Below, piece by piece: positions 8,204 through 15,139 of a DNA stretch of 16,273 nucleotides. How positions within the stretch are numbered: the stretch's first letter is position 1; each line of letters begins with the position of its first letter. Source of the stretch: Gaiellasilicea sp035553355. GTDB lineage: Bacteria; Actinomycetota; Thermoleophilia; Gaiellales; Gaiellaceae. The DNA is taken from assembly GCA_035553355.1 (NCBI GenBank), contig DATMJW010000190.1:1-16273 (forward strand), in the 5' to 3' direction. Under the pieces are notes generated by a model that searched no databases, was not told the DNA's origin, and worked only from the letters and a program-made list of their open reading frames with translations. Made by a program: the position numbers and the translations under genes.

Positions 8204-9216
8204 ACGTCCGCCGCGCCACCGAGGCCGATCTCGCGGCGATCGAGGCGCTCTGGCGCGCCTTCGAGGCGGAGGTGCCGCCGCCTGCGCACCAGGACGTCGA
8301 CCTCGCCGAGGAGCTGCGCGAGATCGCGGCGATCGTCCGCGGCGAGCTCGCCTTCGTCGCCGAGCGGGACGGCGGCGTCGTCGGGTTCGCTCTCGCACGG
8401 CGGAGAGGCGCCCGCGTCGGGCACCTGACGGACCTCTACGTCACGCCGGACGCGCGGCGCGCCGGAACGGCCGCAGCACTCGTCGGCGCCGTCGCGGAGG
8501 CCCTCGTCGCCGACGGCGCCGAGCAGCTCACGCTCGAGGTCCAGGCCGGGAACGGCGTCGCGCGCGGCGTCTACGCGCGCTGGGGCTTCCGCGAGAGCCT
8601 GCTCGAGCTCGTCGCGCCGCTCGACGCGCTGCGCGAGCGGCTCGCGCAGCGACCGTCCGGCCGCACGTTCGGGTCGATCCACATCCAGAGCGACGACCTG
8701 CCGGGCATCGAGCGCGCGGTGCGGCAGTTCGTGCCGCGCCTGCCGGGCGGGTCGCGTGGAAGCGTCGTGGCGCCGCCGCGGAACGGCTGGATCGCCGTGT
8801 ACGACGACGTCTGCGAGCGCGACCCGCGGCAGCTGCGGCGGCTCGCGCAGGAGCTCGGGGAGCGGACCGGCGCGCCGGTCCTCGCACTGGGGGTCGAGGA
8901 GGGGGCGGTCACGCGGTACATCCTCTTCGAGGGCGGCCGCCTCGTCGACGAGTACCTCTCGATCCAGGAGTACTACGGGCCCCTGCCGCCCGGTGACGTG
9001 GTCGCCCTCGCCGCGAACCCACGCGTCGTGGCGCGGCTCACCGGCGCCGATCCGGCCGCAGTGCGGGCCGCGGCCGTCCACGGCGCCTCGCCCGCCGAGC
9101 TGCCGCCAGCGGAGGACGTGCTCGCCGCGATCGCGTCCGCGATCGGGGTCGAGGGCGCGGACCACGGCTGGAGCGACGCGCCCGCGATCCCAGGAGCCGT
9201 GGCGGTGGGCCGGTGA
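8200..9216 (+). CDS. GNAT acetyltransferase fused to an unrecognised C-terminal domain
   Basis: This 338-residue protein has two parts. Residues 1 to about 150 are a GNAT N-acetyltransferase domain. It has the usual N-terminal strand (VNVRRATEADLAAIEALW), the acetyl-CoA loop RRAGTA at 86-91 after LTDLYVTPDA, and the terminal strand/helix GVYARWGFRES. The substrate is unknown. Residues from about F157 to the end form a second alpha/beta domain that I do not recognise. It includes a motif around WIAVYDDVCERDP, then LAQELGERTGAPVLALGVEE, VTRYILFEGGRLVDEYLS and YYGPLPPGD. It is reminiscent of a conserved bacterial domain of unknown function found alone in other proteins, but this is from memory and weak. 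Start GTG 8200 overlaps the alkA stop and the stop overlaps the rhodanese start, both as GTGA, so the three genes are translationally coupled. Confidence 0.8.
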   Translation: MNVRRATEADLAAIEALWRAFEAEVPPPAHQDVDLAEELREIAAIVRGELAFVAERDGGVVGFALARRRGARVGHLTDLYVTPDARRAGTAAALVGAVAEALVADGAEQLTLEVQAGNGVARGVYARWGFRESLLELVAPLDALRERLAQRPSGRTFGSIHIQSDDLPGIERAVRQFVPRLPGGSRGSVVAPPRNGWIAVYDDVCERDPRQLRRLAQELGERTGAPVLALGVEEGAVTRYILFEGGRLVDEYLSIQEYYGPLPPGDVVALAANPRVVARLTGADPAAVRAAAVHGASPAELPPAEDVLAAIASAIGVEGADHGWSDAPAIPGAVAVGR

Positions 9217-9569
9217 CGCCCGTGGACGAGGTCGAGTACGAGGAGCTCGCCGCGCGCCTCGGCGAGGACGGCTTGACGATCCTCGACGTGCGCTCGCCGG
9301 CCGAGTACGCCGGCGATGCGGGTGCCGCGTGCGACCCGCGACAGGGGCACGTCCCGGGCGCGGTCAACCTCGACGTGCAGGAGCTCGTGGCTCTCTCGCC
9401 CGAGGAGCTGCACGAGCGGCTCGGGCCGCCGCCGGGAACCGGTGTCGTCGCCTACTGCCACTCGGGCTCGCGCTCGGCGCTCGCCGTCGAGGTGCTGCGA
9501 GCGCACGGGTACGAGGCGCGGAACTACGCGGGTTCGTGGCACGAGTGGTCGCGCCGGCACCCGGAATGA
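9213..9569 (+). CDS. Single-domain rhodanese-like sulfurtransferase
   Basis: This 118-residue protein is one rhodanese domain, the usual size for the GlpE/PspE class. It has the early motif LDVRSPAEY, the middle GHVPGAVNLD and the active-site loop CHSGSRS with catalytic C82 in the C-x5-R layout, then a C-terminal region ending GSWHEWSRR. It could carry persulfide sulfur on C82 in the cytoplasm; acceptor and donor are unknown. A short insertion with an extra cysteine (C40, in GAACDPRQ) sits between the first two motifs. Start GTG 9213 overlaps the GNAT stop. It is the last gene of the alkA operon, followed directly by a hairpin terminator. Confidence 0.88.
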   Translation: MTPVDEVEYEELAARLGEDGLTILDVRSPAEYAGDAGAACDPRQGHVPGAVNLDVQELVALSPEELHERLGPPPGTGVVAYCHSGSRSALAVEVLRAHGYEARNYAGSWHEWSRRHPE

Positions 9570-9570
9570 C

Positions 9571-9601
9571 GAAGGCCGGGGGTGACGTGCCCCCGGCCTT
9601 C
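9571..9601 (+). terminator. Strong hairpin terminator after the rhodanese gene
   Basis: A perfect 12-base-pair stem (GAAGGCCGGGGG at 9571-9582 with CCCCCGGCCTTC at 9590-9601) encloses loop TGACGTG, beginning one base after the rhodanese stop. There is no T-tract, as is frequent in high-GC actinobacteria. Because it is symmetric and lies between converging genes, it could also stop transcription of the minus-strand gene ending at 9625. Confidence 0.8.
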
Positions 9602-9624
9602 GCTCGACTCCCTGCTCGCGGCGG

Positions 9625-10752
9625 CTAGCGCGCCGGGACGCGGACGAGGATCGTCCGGCTCCGGATCATGTAGCCCGCCCGCGTCGTCTGGATGCACTGC
9701 ACGTTCGGGTGGAAGTTGGCAGCGCAGCCGGCGCGGCCCTGGATCTGGTTCGGGACGAACGCCCGCACCTGGAAGTAGAAGCTCTGCCGCGCGGTCACCC
9801 GGCGGATCGTGTGGAGCTTCGTGAAGTTGCCGGCGCCGACCTTGATCTTGTAGGCCTGTGCGCTGCGGCTGGACGCCTGCACCTTCTGCGCCCCGCGGAA
9901 GAGGCTGACCGTCGGCCGGTCGAGTGCCGGCGTCGTGACGATCCCCGTGAAGCGGAACGTCGCGAAGCCCCGCGTCATCCGGACGCGGACCGCGGGACGG
10001 AGGCTCACGACGCGCGGGTAGTTGAGCACCGACTGCAACTCGACGGTGCCCGCGCTGTTCGCACGGCCGCTGCGCGGCGTGAACGGGGTCGCGAGCGTGC
10101 TCCAGCGGATCTGCCCCTTCTGCGGCGAGGTGAAGATGCGGATCAGGTTGAGGCTGAACTCGCGCACCTTCAGCCCGAGCGGCGCGCGGTTCGCGTCGCT
10201 CGCTGCGACGTCCGGAGCCTGGAAGCACGTGGTGATCGTCGCGTCGGCGTCGAACGCCGTCGCCGCCGACAGCCGGTCGACGTAGATCGGCAGGTCGTAC
10301 GTGATGTCGCCGCCCGCGTCACGCAGGCGCGCGACGAAGTACGCCGAATGCGTCGCCGTGCCGGTGCAGGCGAGCGCGTGGGCCGCGATCGACTGCGACT
10401 GGCCGTTCCGCGTGAACGTGGCCGTCGGCGCCACGACCTCGACCACGCCCGAGAGGACGAGGTTCTGGTTGTTCCGGTCGCCGAGGTTCGTGCGGAGGAT
10501 CGCGGTGCCGGTCTGCGTGCCCACGGGGCGCGCTGCGAGGTTGAGCCGGTACGCCACGGGGACGAAGTGCGTCACCTTGGCGACCGGGTCCTCGGCCGTG
10601 CTCTGCGTGTAGAGCAGGTCGACGCGGTTCGGCTGCGCCGGCTGGCTCGCGAAGAGGCGTGGAGACGAGAACGCGGCGAAGGCCGTGCTCGAGAGTGTCA
10701 GCGCGCAGACGCCGACGATCCCCAGCACGACCAGGCGAAGAGTCCTGGGCAT
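9625..10752 (-). CDS. Secreted protein of unknown function
   Basis: This 375-residue protein is predicted to be exported. Its start MPRTLRLVVLGIVGVCALTL is a clear signal peptide, with likely cleavage after STAFA. The mature part is rich in beta-prone sequence and in Thr, Asn and Gln. It has four cysteines (in ALACTG, TTCFQ and the pair in GCAANFHPNVQC), enough for two disulfides. No catalytic motif, anchor or lipobox was recognised, and the C-terminal half (MTRGFATFRFTG, then RQSFYFQVRAFVP) resembles repeated beta sandwiches. Start ATG 10752 is chosen because it begins the signal peptide and follows GGGGGA; the frame extends further upstream only over the next gene. It may be transcribed alone or with the amidotransferase 67 bases upstream. 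Function unknown. Confidence 0.75.
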   Translation of the reverse strand: MPRTLRLVVLGIVGVCALTLSSTAFAAFSSPRLFASQPAQPNRVDLLYTQSTAEDPVAKVTHFVPVAYRLNLAARPVGTQTGTAILRTNLGDRNNQNLVLSGVVEVVAPTATFTRNGQSQSIAAHALACTGTATHSAYFVARLRDAGGDITYDLPIYVDRLSAATAFDADATITTCFQAPDVAASDANRAPLGLKVREFSLNLIRIFTSPQKGQIRWSTLATPFTPRSGRANSAGTVELQSVLNYPRVVSLRPAVRVRMTRGFATFRFTGIVTTPALDRPTVSLFRGAQKVQASSRSAQAYKIKVGAGNFTKLHTIRRVTARQSFYFQVRAFVPNQIQGRAGCAANFHPNVQCIQTTRAGYMIRSRTILVRVPAR

Positions 10753-10758
10753 GAATTT

Positions 10759-10764
10759 TCCCCC
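10759..10764 (-). promoter_or_regulatory. Ribosome binding site of the secreted-protein gene
   Basis: On the minus strand GGGGGA lies six bases before ATG 10752. It supports that start and shows the gene has a leader, unlike several neighbouring first genes. The 67-base gap (10753-10819) is locally AT-richer than the genes around it, but I could not identify a convincing -10/-35 pair in it. Confidence 0.45.
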
Positions 10765-10819
10765 GATTCCATGGTTCGGTTGACCTACGGCAGATACAAC
10801 GGAGAAACCGCCGCAGTGG

Positions 10820-11497
10820 TTACGGGCGCAATGCGACGACGTCCGCGAAGCGCCGCGAGAGCGCCCGGCCGAAGCCGTTCCACGTGCCGATGCGGCGCCG
10901 CACCTCGGCACGGAACGCCGCGGGATCCGCGACGTCGGCAGGCTCCTCCTCGAGCCAGCGCACGACCTGCTCCTCCGTCACCTCCGCGTGGAACTGGATG
11001 CCCCACGCCGAGCCGAGCCGGAAGGCCTGCGTGCACGCACCGCTGCGGGCGAGCTCGACCGCGCCTTCCGGCAGCGCGTAGGTGTAGTGGTGCCACTCGA
11101 ACGCGTCGAACCGCTGCGGGACGTCGCGGAAGAGCGGGTCGGCGGCAGCGGGTTCGGTCAGCTCCACCGGGTACCAGCCGATCTCCGGCTCCGGCGCCCG
11201 CGACACCGACGCGCCGGCGGCGCGCGCGAGCATCTGGGCGCCGAGACAGACACCGAGCACCGGCACCTCCCGCTCGAGCGCGTCCACGAGGAACGCCTGC
11301 TCGCGCGCGAGCCACGGGTGCTTCGCGTCCTCGTCGGGGTGCATCCCCCCGCCGAGCACGAGCAGCGCGTCGTGCCGGGGCGGGTGGCCGTCGAACGGGG
11401 CGGCCCACTCCTCGAGCTCGTGCCCCGCCTCCCGGATCGTGTCGGCGAAGACGCCGGGGCCGACGGACGGCCCGTGGGTCAGCGCGAGCACCTTCAC
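10820..11497 (-). CDS. Class I glutamine amidotransferase (GMP synthase-like)
   Basis: This 225-residue stand-alone class I glutamine amidotransferase has the complete catalytic triad: C84 in LGVCLGAQ, H169 and E171 in IQFHAEVT. It also has the early LVLGGGMHPDED segment and the FEWHHYTYALP segment typical of the GMP synthase-like subgroup. It could release ammonia from glutamine for a partner enzyme, or act as a gamma-glutamyl hydrolase; no partner synthetase lies next to it. Start GTG 11497 lacks a Shine-Dalgarno sequence and has TACGCT seven bases upstream, which suggests a leaderless mRNA. It is divergent from murI across only 37 bases. The stop is TAA. Confidence 0.85.
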   Translation of the reverse strand: MKVLALTHGPSVGPGVFADTIREAGHELEEWAAPFDGHPPRHDALLVLGGGMHPDEDAKHPWLAREQAFLVDALEREVPVLGVCLGAQMLARAAGASVSRAPEPEIGWYPVELTEPAAADPLFRDVPQRFDAFEWHHYTYALPEGAVELARSGACTQAFRLGSAWGIQFHAEVTEEQVVRWLEEEPADVADPAAFRAEVRRRIGTWNGFGRALSRRFADVVALRP

Positions 11498-11504
11498 GGG
11501 CGGA

Positions 11505-11510
11505 AGCGTA
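11505..11510 (-). promoter_or_regulatory. Possible -10 element of the amidotransferase gene
   Basis: On the minus strand TACGCT (TANNNT form) ends seven bases before GTG 11497. A transcript initiated from it would start at or next to the start codon. No -35 box is evident. Confidence 0.4.
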
Positions 11511-11522
11511 CGCGGCCGCTCG

Positions 11523-11528
11523 TATGAT
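11523..11528 (+). promoter_or_regulatory. Possible -10 element of murI
   Basis: TATGAT, one mismatch from TATAAT, ends six bases before ATG 11535. This predicts a transcript that begins at or beside the start codon. The bases between (CAGGCG) hold no Shine-Dalgarno sequence. Confidence 0.5.
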
Positions 11529-11534
11529 CAGGCG

Positions 11535-12356
11535 ATGGACTCGCGCCCGATCGGCGTCTTCGACTCCGGCGTCGGCGGCCTGACGGTGCTGCACGAGTGC
11601 CTCGTCACGCTGCCCCACGAGGACTTCCTGTACCTCGGTGACGCGGCGCGGCTCCCCTACGGCCCACGGCCGCTCGCGGAGCTCCGTCGCTTCGCGCGCG
11701 AGATCGGCGCGTATCTCGAGCGCCGCGACGTGAAGCTGATCGTCGTCGCCTGCAACTCGGCGACCGCCGCCGCTCTGCCCGAGCTCCAGACGGAGCTGCA
11801 CGTCCCGGTGATCGGCGTGATCACGCCGGAGGCGCACGCGGCGGTGCAGGCGACGCGAAACCGACGCATCGGCCTGCTCGCGACCCAGGCGACGGTCGCG
11901 GCCGGCCGGTACACGGAGCTCGTCCGCGCGCTCGACGCCGGCGCGACCGTCACCGCGGTCGCGTGCCACGACCTCGTCCCCCTGATCGAGAGCGACGATC
12001 CCTTCGGCGAGGCAACGGCTGCCGCAGTCCGCGCCTACGCCGAGCCGCTGAAGGAGGCCGGCGTGGACACCGTCATCCTCGGCTGCACGCACTACCCGCT
12101 CGTCCGCCCGATCCTCCAGCGCGTCTTCGGGCGCGACGTGACGCTCGTCTTCTCTGCCGACGAGACGGCACGCGAGGTCGCCGAGACGCTCGCGCGGAAG
12201 CGGATCGAGAACGACCGCGGCCGCGAGGGGACCTACCGCTTCCTGACGACCGGCGACGCGGGCGCGTTCCGTGCGATGGGACGGCGGTTCCTGCAGCTCC
12301 CGATCCAGGAGGTCGAGCAGGTGGAGATCGCCGCGCTCGAGGCGGCGGCCGCATGA
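11535..12356 (+). CDS. murI: Glutamate racemase
   Basis: This 273-residue enzyme interconverts L- and D-glutamate to supply D-glutamate for peptidoglycan; the length is normal for the family. The N-terminal IGVFDSGVGGLTVL carries D10-S11. The two catalytic cysteines are C73 in VACNSATA and C184 in LGCTHYP, with H186 beside the second. ATG 11535 is the first start after the short divergent region; the frame extends upstream only over the amidotransferase gene. It is first in a cluster with rph (ATGA overlap), an MgtC-like gene and rdgB. The grouping of murI, rph and rdgB is common in actinobacteria. Confidence 0.95.
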   Translation: MDSRPIGVFDSGVGGLTVLHECLVTLPHEDFLYLGDAARLPYGPRPLAELRRFAREIGAYLERRDVKLIVVACNSATAAALPELQTELHVPVIGVITPEAHAAVQATRNRRIGLLATQATVAAGRYTELVRALDAGATVTAVACHDLVPLIESDDPFGEATAAAVRAYAEPLKEAGVDTVILGCTHYPLVRPILQRVFGRDVTLVFSADETAREVAETLARKRIENDRGREGTYRFLTTGDAGAFRAMGRRFLQLPIQEVEQVEIAALEAAAA

Positions 12357-13069
12357 GGTCGGACGGCCGCCAGCGGCCCGACCAGCTCCGCCCGCTCGAG
12401 CTGCTGCCGGACTGGCTCGAGCAGGCGCACGGGTCGGTGCTCTTCTCGCAGGGCAAGACGCGCGTCCTCTGCACCGCGACGGTCGAGGAGGGCGTGCCGC
12501 GCTGGCTCTACCGCTCCGGGCGCGGGTGGATGACCGCGGAGTACTCGCTGCTCCCCGCGTCGACGGGCGAGCGGACGCAGCGAGAGGCGGCGAAGGGGAA
12601 GCAGGGCGGCCGCACCGTCGAGATCCAGCGCCTGATCGGCCGCGCGCTCCGCTCGGTCTGCGACTTCGACGCGCTCGGGGAGCGGACGCTGTGGCTCGAC
12701 TGCGACGTGCTGCAGGCCGACGGCGGCACGCGCTGCGCCGCCATCTGCGGAGCGTACGTCGCGGCGAGGCGCGCGCTCGACCGCTTCGGCCTCTCGAAGG
12801 CGCTGACCGGCTCCGTCGCGGCCGTCTCGGTCGGCATCGTCGACGGCCGCGCCCTGCTGGACCTCGACTACTCGGAGGACTCGACCGCGGAGACGGACAT
12901 GAACGTGGTGATGACCGCCGACGGCCGGCTCGTGGAGGTGCAGGCGACGGCCGAGCGCGACCCGTTCTCGCGGGAGCTCCTCGACGAGCTGCTCGATCTC
13001 GCGGCCGGCGGGATCGAGGAGATCCTCGAAGCACAGCGCGAGGCAGTGGAGGCGCCGCGTGGCGCCTGA
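12353..13069 (+). CDS. rph: Ribonuclease PH
   Basis: This 238-residue phosphorolytic 3'-exonuclease trims the 3' ends of tRNA precursors and is normal in length. Visible signatures are the start RSDGRQRPDQLRP, the RGWMTAEYSLLPAST segment, DCDVLQADGGTR (phosphate-binding Thr-Arg) and the metal-site region DLDYSEDSTAETDMNVV with D176 and D182. The later segment reads VEVQATAERDPFSR, whereas RNase PH usually has VEVQGTAEGxPF, so two conserved glycines are replaced. The start ATG overlaps the murI stop (ATGA) and the 3' end overlaps the MgtC-like gene by 11 bases. Confidence 0.94.
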   Translation: MRSDGRQRPDQLRPLELLPDWLEQAHGSVLFSQGKTRVLCTATVEEGVPRWLYRSGRGWMTAEYSLLPASTGERTQREAAKGKQGGRTVEIQRLIGRALRSVCDFDALGERTLWLDCDVLQADGGTRCAAICGAYVAARRALDRFGLSKALTGSVAAVSVGIVDGRALLDLDYSEDSTAETDMNVVMTADGRLVEVQATAERDPFSRELLDELLDLAAGGIEEILEAQREAVEAPRGA

Positions 13070-13742
13070 CATCGGCCTCGCCGAAGGGCTCCTCCGGCTC
13101 GGGCTCGCTGCCGTCCTCGCCGGCGCGATCGGCTTCGAGCGCGAGCTGCGGGAGCAGGAGGCGGGCCTCCGGACGCACATGCTCGTCTGCGTCGGCGCGA
13201 CGATGTTCATGCTCGTCGGCGTCTACGCCTGGGCCGACATGCCGCTCGGCCAGGACATCGGCGTGATCGTCGACCCGTCGCGCGTCGCCTCCTACGTCGT
13301 CTCGGGGATCGGCTTCCTCGGCGCCGGCGCGATCATCCGGCACGGGATCAACGTCCGCGGGCTCACGACGGCTGCGTCGCTGTGGGTCGTCGCGGCGATC
13401 GGGGTCGCCGTTGGCGCGGGGATGTACGCGTTCTCGGTCGCGACGACGGCACTCGTCCTGCTCGCGCTGTGGCCGCTCGCCCAGCTCAAGCACTTCCTGC
13501 AGGCGAAGCAGGAGACGACGCGCCGGGTCGGCGTCACGCTCGAGTCGGGCGGCAGAGTCTCGAGCGTCCTCGCGGCCGTGGAGCAGCGCGAGTACGAGGT
13601 GACATCGGTGGAGGTGCGCGAGGAGGAGGGCGCGCGCCGCGTCGACGTGCTCATCGTCACGCAGGCCGACGACACGCTCGGCGGCCTGCTCGACACGATC
13701 GCAGAGACCGAAGGCGTGCAGCGCGTCGAAGCCTCGGACTAG
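13059..13742 (+). CDS. MgtC/SapB family membrane protein
   Basis: This 227-residue membrane protein has the MgtC layout. The first part (residues about 1-140) has several helices and the family motifs GAIGFERELREQEAGLRTH, SGIGFLGAGAIIRHG and VRGLTTAASLWVVAAIG. Residues about 150-227 form a soluble ACT-like domain (VGVTLESGG to GVQRVEAS). MgtC proteins are linked to low-magnesium growth and virulence in enterobacteria, and SapB to unknown roles; the reaction here is not known. Start GTG 13059 lies inside the end of rph and its stop (TAG) shares one base with the GTG of rdgB, so it is embedded in the operon. Confidence 0.88.
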   Translation: MAPDIGLAEGLLRLGLAAVLAGAIGFERELREQEAGLRTHMLVCVGATMFMLVGVYAWADMPLGQDIGVIVDPSRVASYVVSGIGFLGAGAIIRHGINVRGLTTAASLWVVAAIGVAVGAGMYAFSVATTALVLLALWPLAQLKHFLQAKQETTRRVGVTLESGGRVSSVLAAVEQREYEVTSVEVREEEGARRVDVLIVTQADDTLGGLLDTIAETEGVQRVEASD

Positions 13743-14302
13743 TGCGCGCGCGCGTCTGCTCGCAGAACCCGCACAAGCTCGACGAGCTGCGCGCGTCGCT
13801 CCCGGGCTGGGAGCTCGAGCTGCTCGAGGCCGACGAGTACCCGCCCGAGGACGGCACGACCTACGAGGAGAACGCGCGGGGCAAGGCGCGCTACGGCCGC
13901 GCCCACGCGCCCGCGGACGAGTGGGTGCTCGGCGAGGACTCCGGCATCGAGGTCGCGGCGCTCGGCGGTGCGCCGGGGATCTACTCGGCCCGCTACGGCG
14001 GCGACGGCAGCGGGAAGGAGCGGGTGCTCCGCGAGCTCGAGGGCGTCGACGACCGCCGCGCGCGCTACGTCTGCGCGGTCGTCGCGATCGCGCCCGACGG
14101 ACGAGAGCTCGTCGTCACCGAGACGCTCGACGGCACGGTCGCGCACGAGCTGCGGGGGTCGCAGGGCTTCGGCTACGACCCGCTCTTCGTCCCCGCCGGC
14201 GAAGCGCGAACGGTGGCCGAGCTGGGCGACGCCTGGAAGGCGCACCACTCGCACCGCGCGCGCGCCGCCGCGCGGCTCGCCGAGCTCACGCGAGGCCTCT
14301 GA
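13742..14302 (+). CDS. rdgB: Non-canonical purine NTP pyrophosphatase (RdgB/HAM1)
   Basis: This 186-residue house-cleaning enzyme hydrolyses ITP, dITP and XTP to monophosphates so they are not built into nucleic acids. Visible motifs are the start CSQNPHKLDEL (usually TxNxxKxxE), LGEDSGIEV with catalytic D66, GGAPGIYSARYGG, GSQGFGYDPLF and the terminal SHRARA. Length is near the usual 190-200. Start GTG 13742 overlaps the stop of the MgtC-like gene by one base. The 3' end runs 17 bases into the converging YihY gene, leaving no room for a conventional terminator. Confidence 0.93.
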   Translation: MRARVCSQNPHKLDELRASLPGWELELLEADEYPPEDGTTYEENARGKARYGRAHAPADEWVLGEDSGIEVAALGGAPGIYSARYGGDGSGKERVLRELEGVDDRRARYVCAVVAIAPDGRELVVTETLDGTVAHELRGSQGFGYDPLFVPAGEARTVAELGDAWKAHHSHRARAAARLAELTRGL

Positions 14303-15104
14303 CCTCGTCGTCGCCGCGCCGGCTCGCGTGCCACTGGTTGATCTCCGCGCCGAAGACGATCACGTTCGCCATCACGTAGAGCCAGACGAGGAGCAGGACG
14401 GACGTCCCGAGCGCCCGCACGGCGACGACCTCGCTCGAGAAGCGGATGAAGAGCGGCAGCACCTGGAACGTGAGCTGGAGCAGGACGGCGCCGACGGCCG
14501 CCCCGAGCCACACCGACCGGAGTGTCAGCCGCGCGTTCGTCAGGCGCTCGTAGGCGACGATCAGGAACACGAAGACGGCCGCCGTCGAGATCAGCGCCGA
14601 GAGCCCGTAGCCGACGAGGGCGTTGTCGGCGAGCCCGGGCGCGAACCGCCGCAGCACGTCGAACCCCGCGGCTCCCGTCACGAGCGACGCGAAGAGGACG
14701 ACGATCGACCCCATCATGAAGAGCGTCGCGAGCCCCTTCCCGCGCAGGAACGGCCGGTTCGGCAGCCCGTACACGATGTTGAACGCGGACTCGAGCACGC
14801 TGAAGAGCGAGAGCGACGTCCAGAGGAGGAAGGCGCCGCCGATGACGCCGAGCGTGGTCGCGTTCTCCGTCAGGGTCTCGACGACCCGCACGATCTCGTC
14901 GATCGGACGCTCGGGGAAGAGGCGCCCGAGCTCCCGGACGAGGTAGCTCGACTCCTCTGCCCGGCCGGTGAAGCCGAGCAGCGCGAGCGCGAGGAAGATC
15001 AGCGACACGGACGAGAGGAGCCCGAAGTACGCGATCATCGCGGCGAGGTGCGGGCCGCGGTCCGCGAAGAATTTCGCGACCGGCTCGGAGAGCGGGCGGT
15101 GCAC
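14286..15104 (-). CDS. YihY/BrkB family inner-membrane protein
   Basis: This 272-residue membrane protein has about six hydrophobic segments and matches the YihY/virulence factor BrkB family. It has an N-terminal HLAAMIAYFGLLSSVSL helix and the family-typical LWTSLSLFSVLESAFNIVYG and LRSVWLGAAVGAVLLQL stretches. The final VLLLVWLYVMANVIVFGAEINQ is close to the characteristic end of the family. Its molecular role is unproven (once misassigned as RNase BN); transport has been proposed. Start GTG 15104 is needed to keep the short amphipathic N-terminus before the first helix. CATACT lies seven bases upstream, so the transcript may be leaderless. It converges with rdgB by a 17-base overlap. Confidence 0.88.
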   Translation of the reverse strand: MHRPLSEPVAKFFADRGPHLAAMIAYFGLLSSVSLIFLALALLGFTGRAEESSYLVRELGRLFPERPIDEIVRVVETLTENATTLGVIGGAFLLWTSLSLFSVLESAFNIVYGLPNRPFLRGKGLATLFMMGSIVVLFASLVTGAAGFDVLRRFAPGLADNALVGYGLSALISTAAVFVFLIVAYERLTNARLTLRSVWLGAAVGAVLLQLTFQVLPLFIRFSSEVVAVRALGTSVLLLVWLYVMANVIVFGAEINQWHASRRGDDEVRGLA

Positions 15105-15111
15105 AGGGAGG

Positions 15112-15117
15112 AGTATG
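15112..15117 (-). promoter_or_regulatory. Possible -10 element of the YihY gene
   Basis: On the minus strand CATACT ends seven bases before GTG 15104 (between them CCTCCCT). It differs from the TANNNT pattern only in the first base. Confidence 0.35.
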
Positions 15118-15126
15118 CGTTCCTGT

Positions 15127-15132
15127 TAGGGT
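15127..15132 (+). promoter_or_regulatory. Possible -10 element of the Roadblock-pyrE operon
   Basis: TAGGGT, a common form of actinobacterial -10 box, ends seven bases before GTG 15140. The spacer CGCCGCC has no Shine-Dalgarno sequence, so a leaderless transcript is likely. Confidence 0.45.
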
Positions 15133-15139
15133 CGCCGCC

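Noticed and set aside
11506..11518. Short self-complementary strings GCGTACGC and GCGGCCGC in the murI divergent region
   Set aside because: Eight-base GC palindromes are common by chance in such GC-rich DNA, and these two overlap without forming a longer symmetric site.
10785..13493. A 902-codon minus-strand frame over the amidotransferase, murI, rph and mgtC
   Set aside because: The same GC-driven artefact: it is antisense or out of frame with genes that have complete catalytic motifs.
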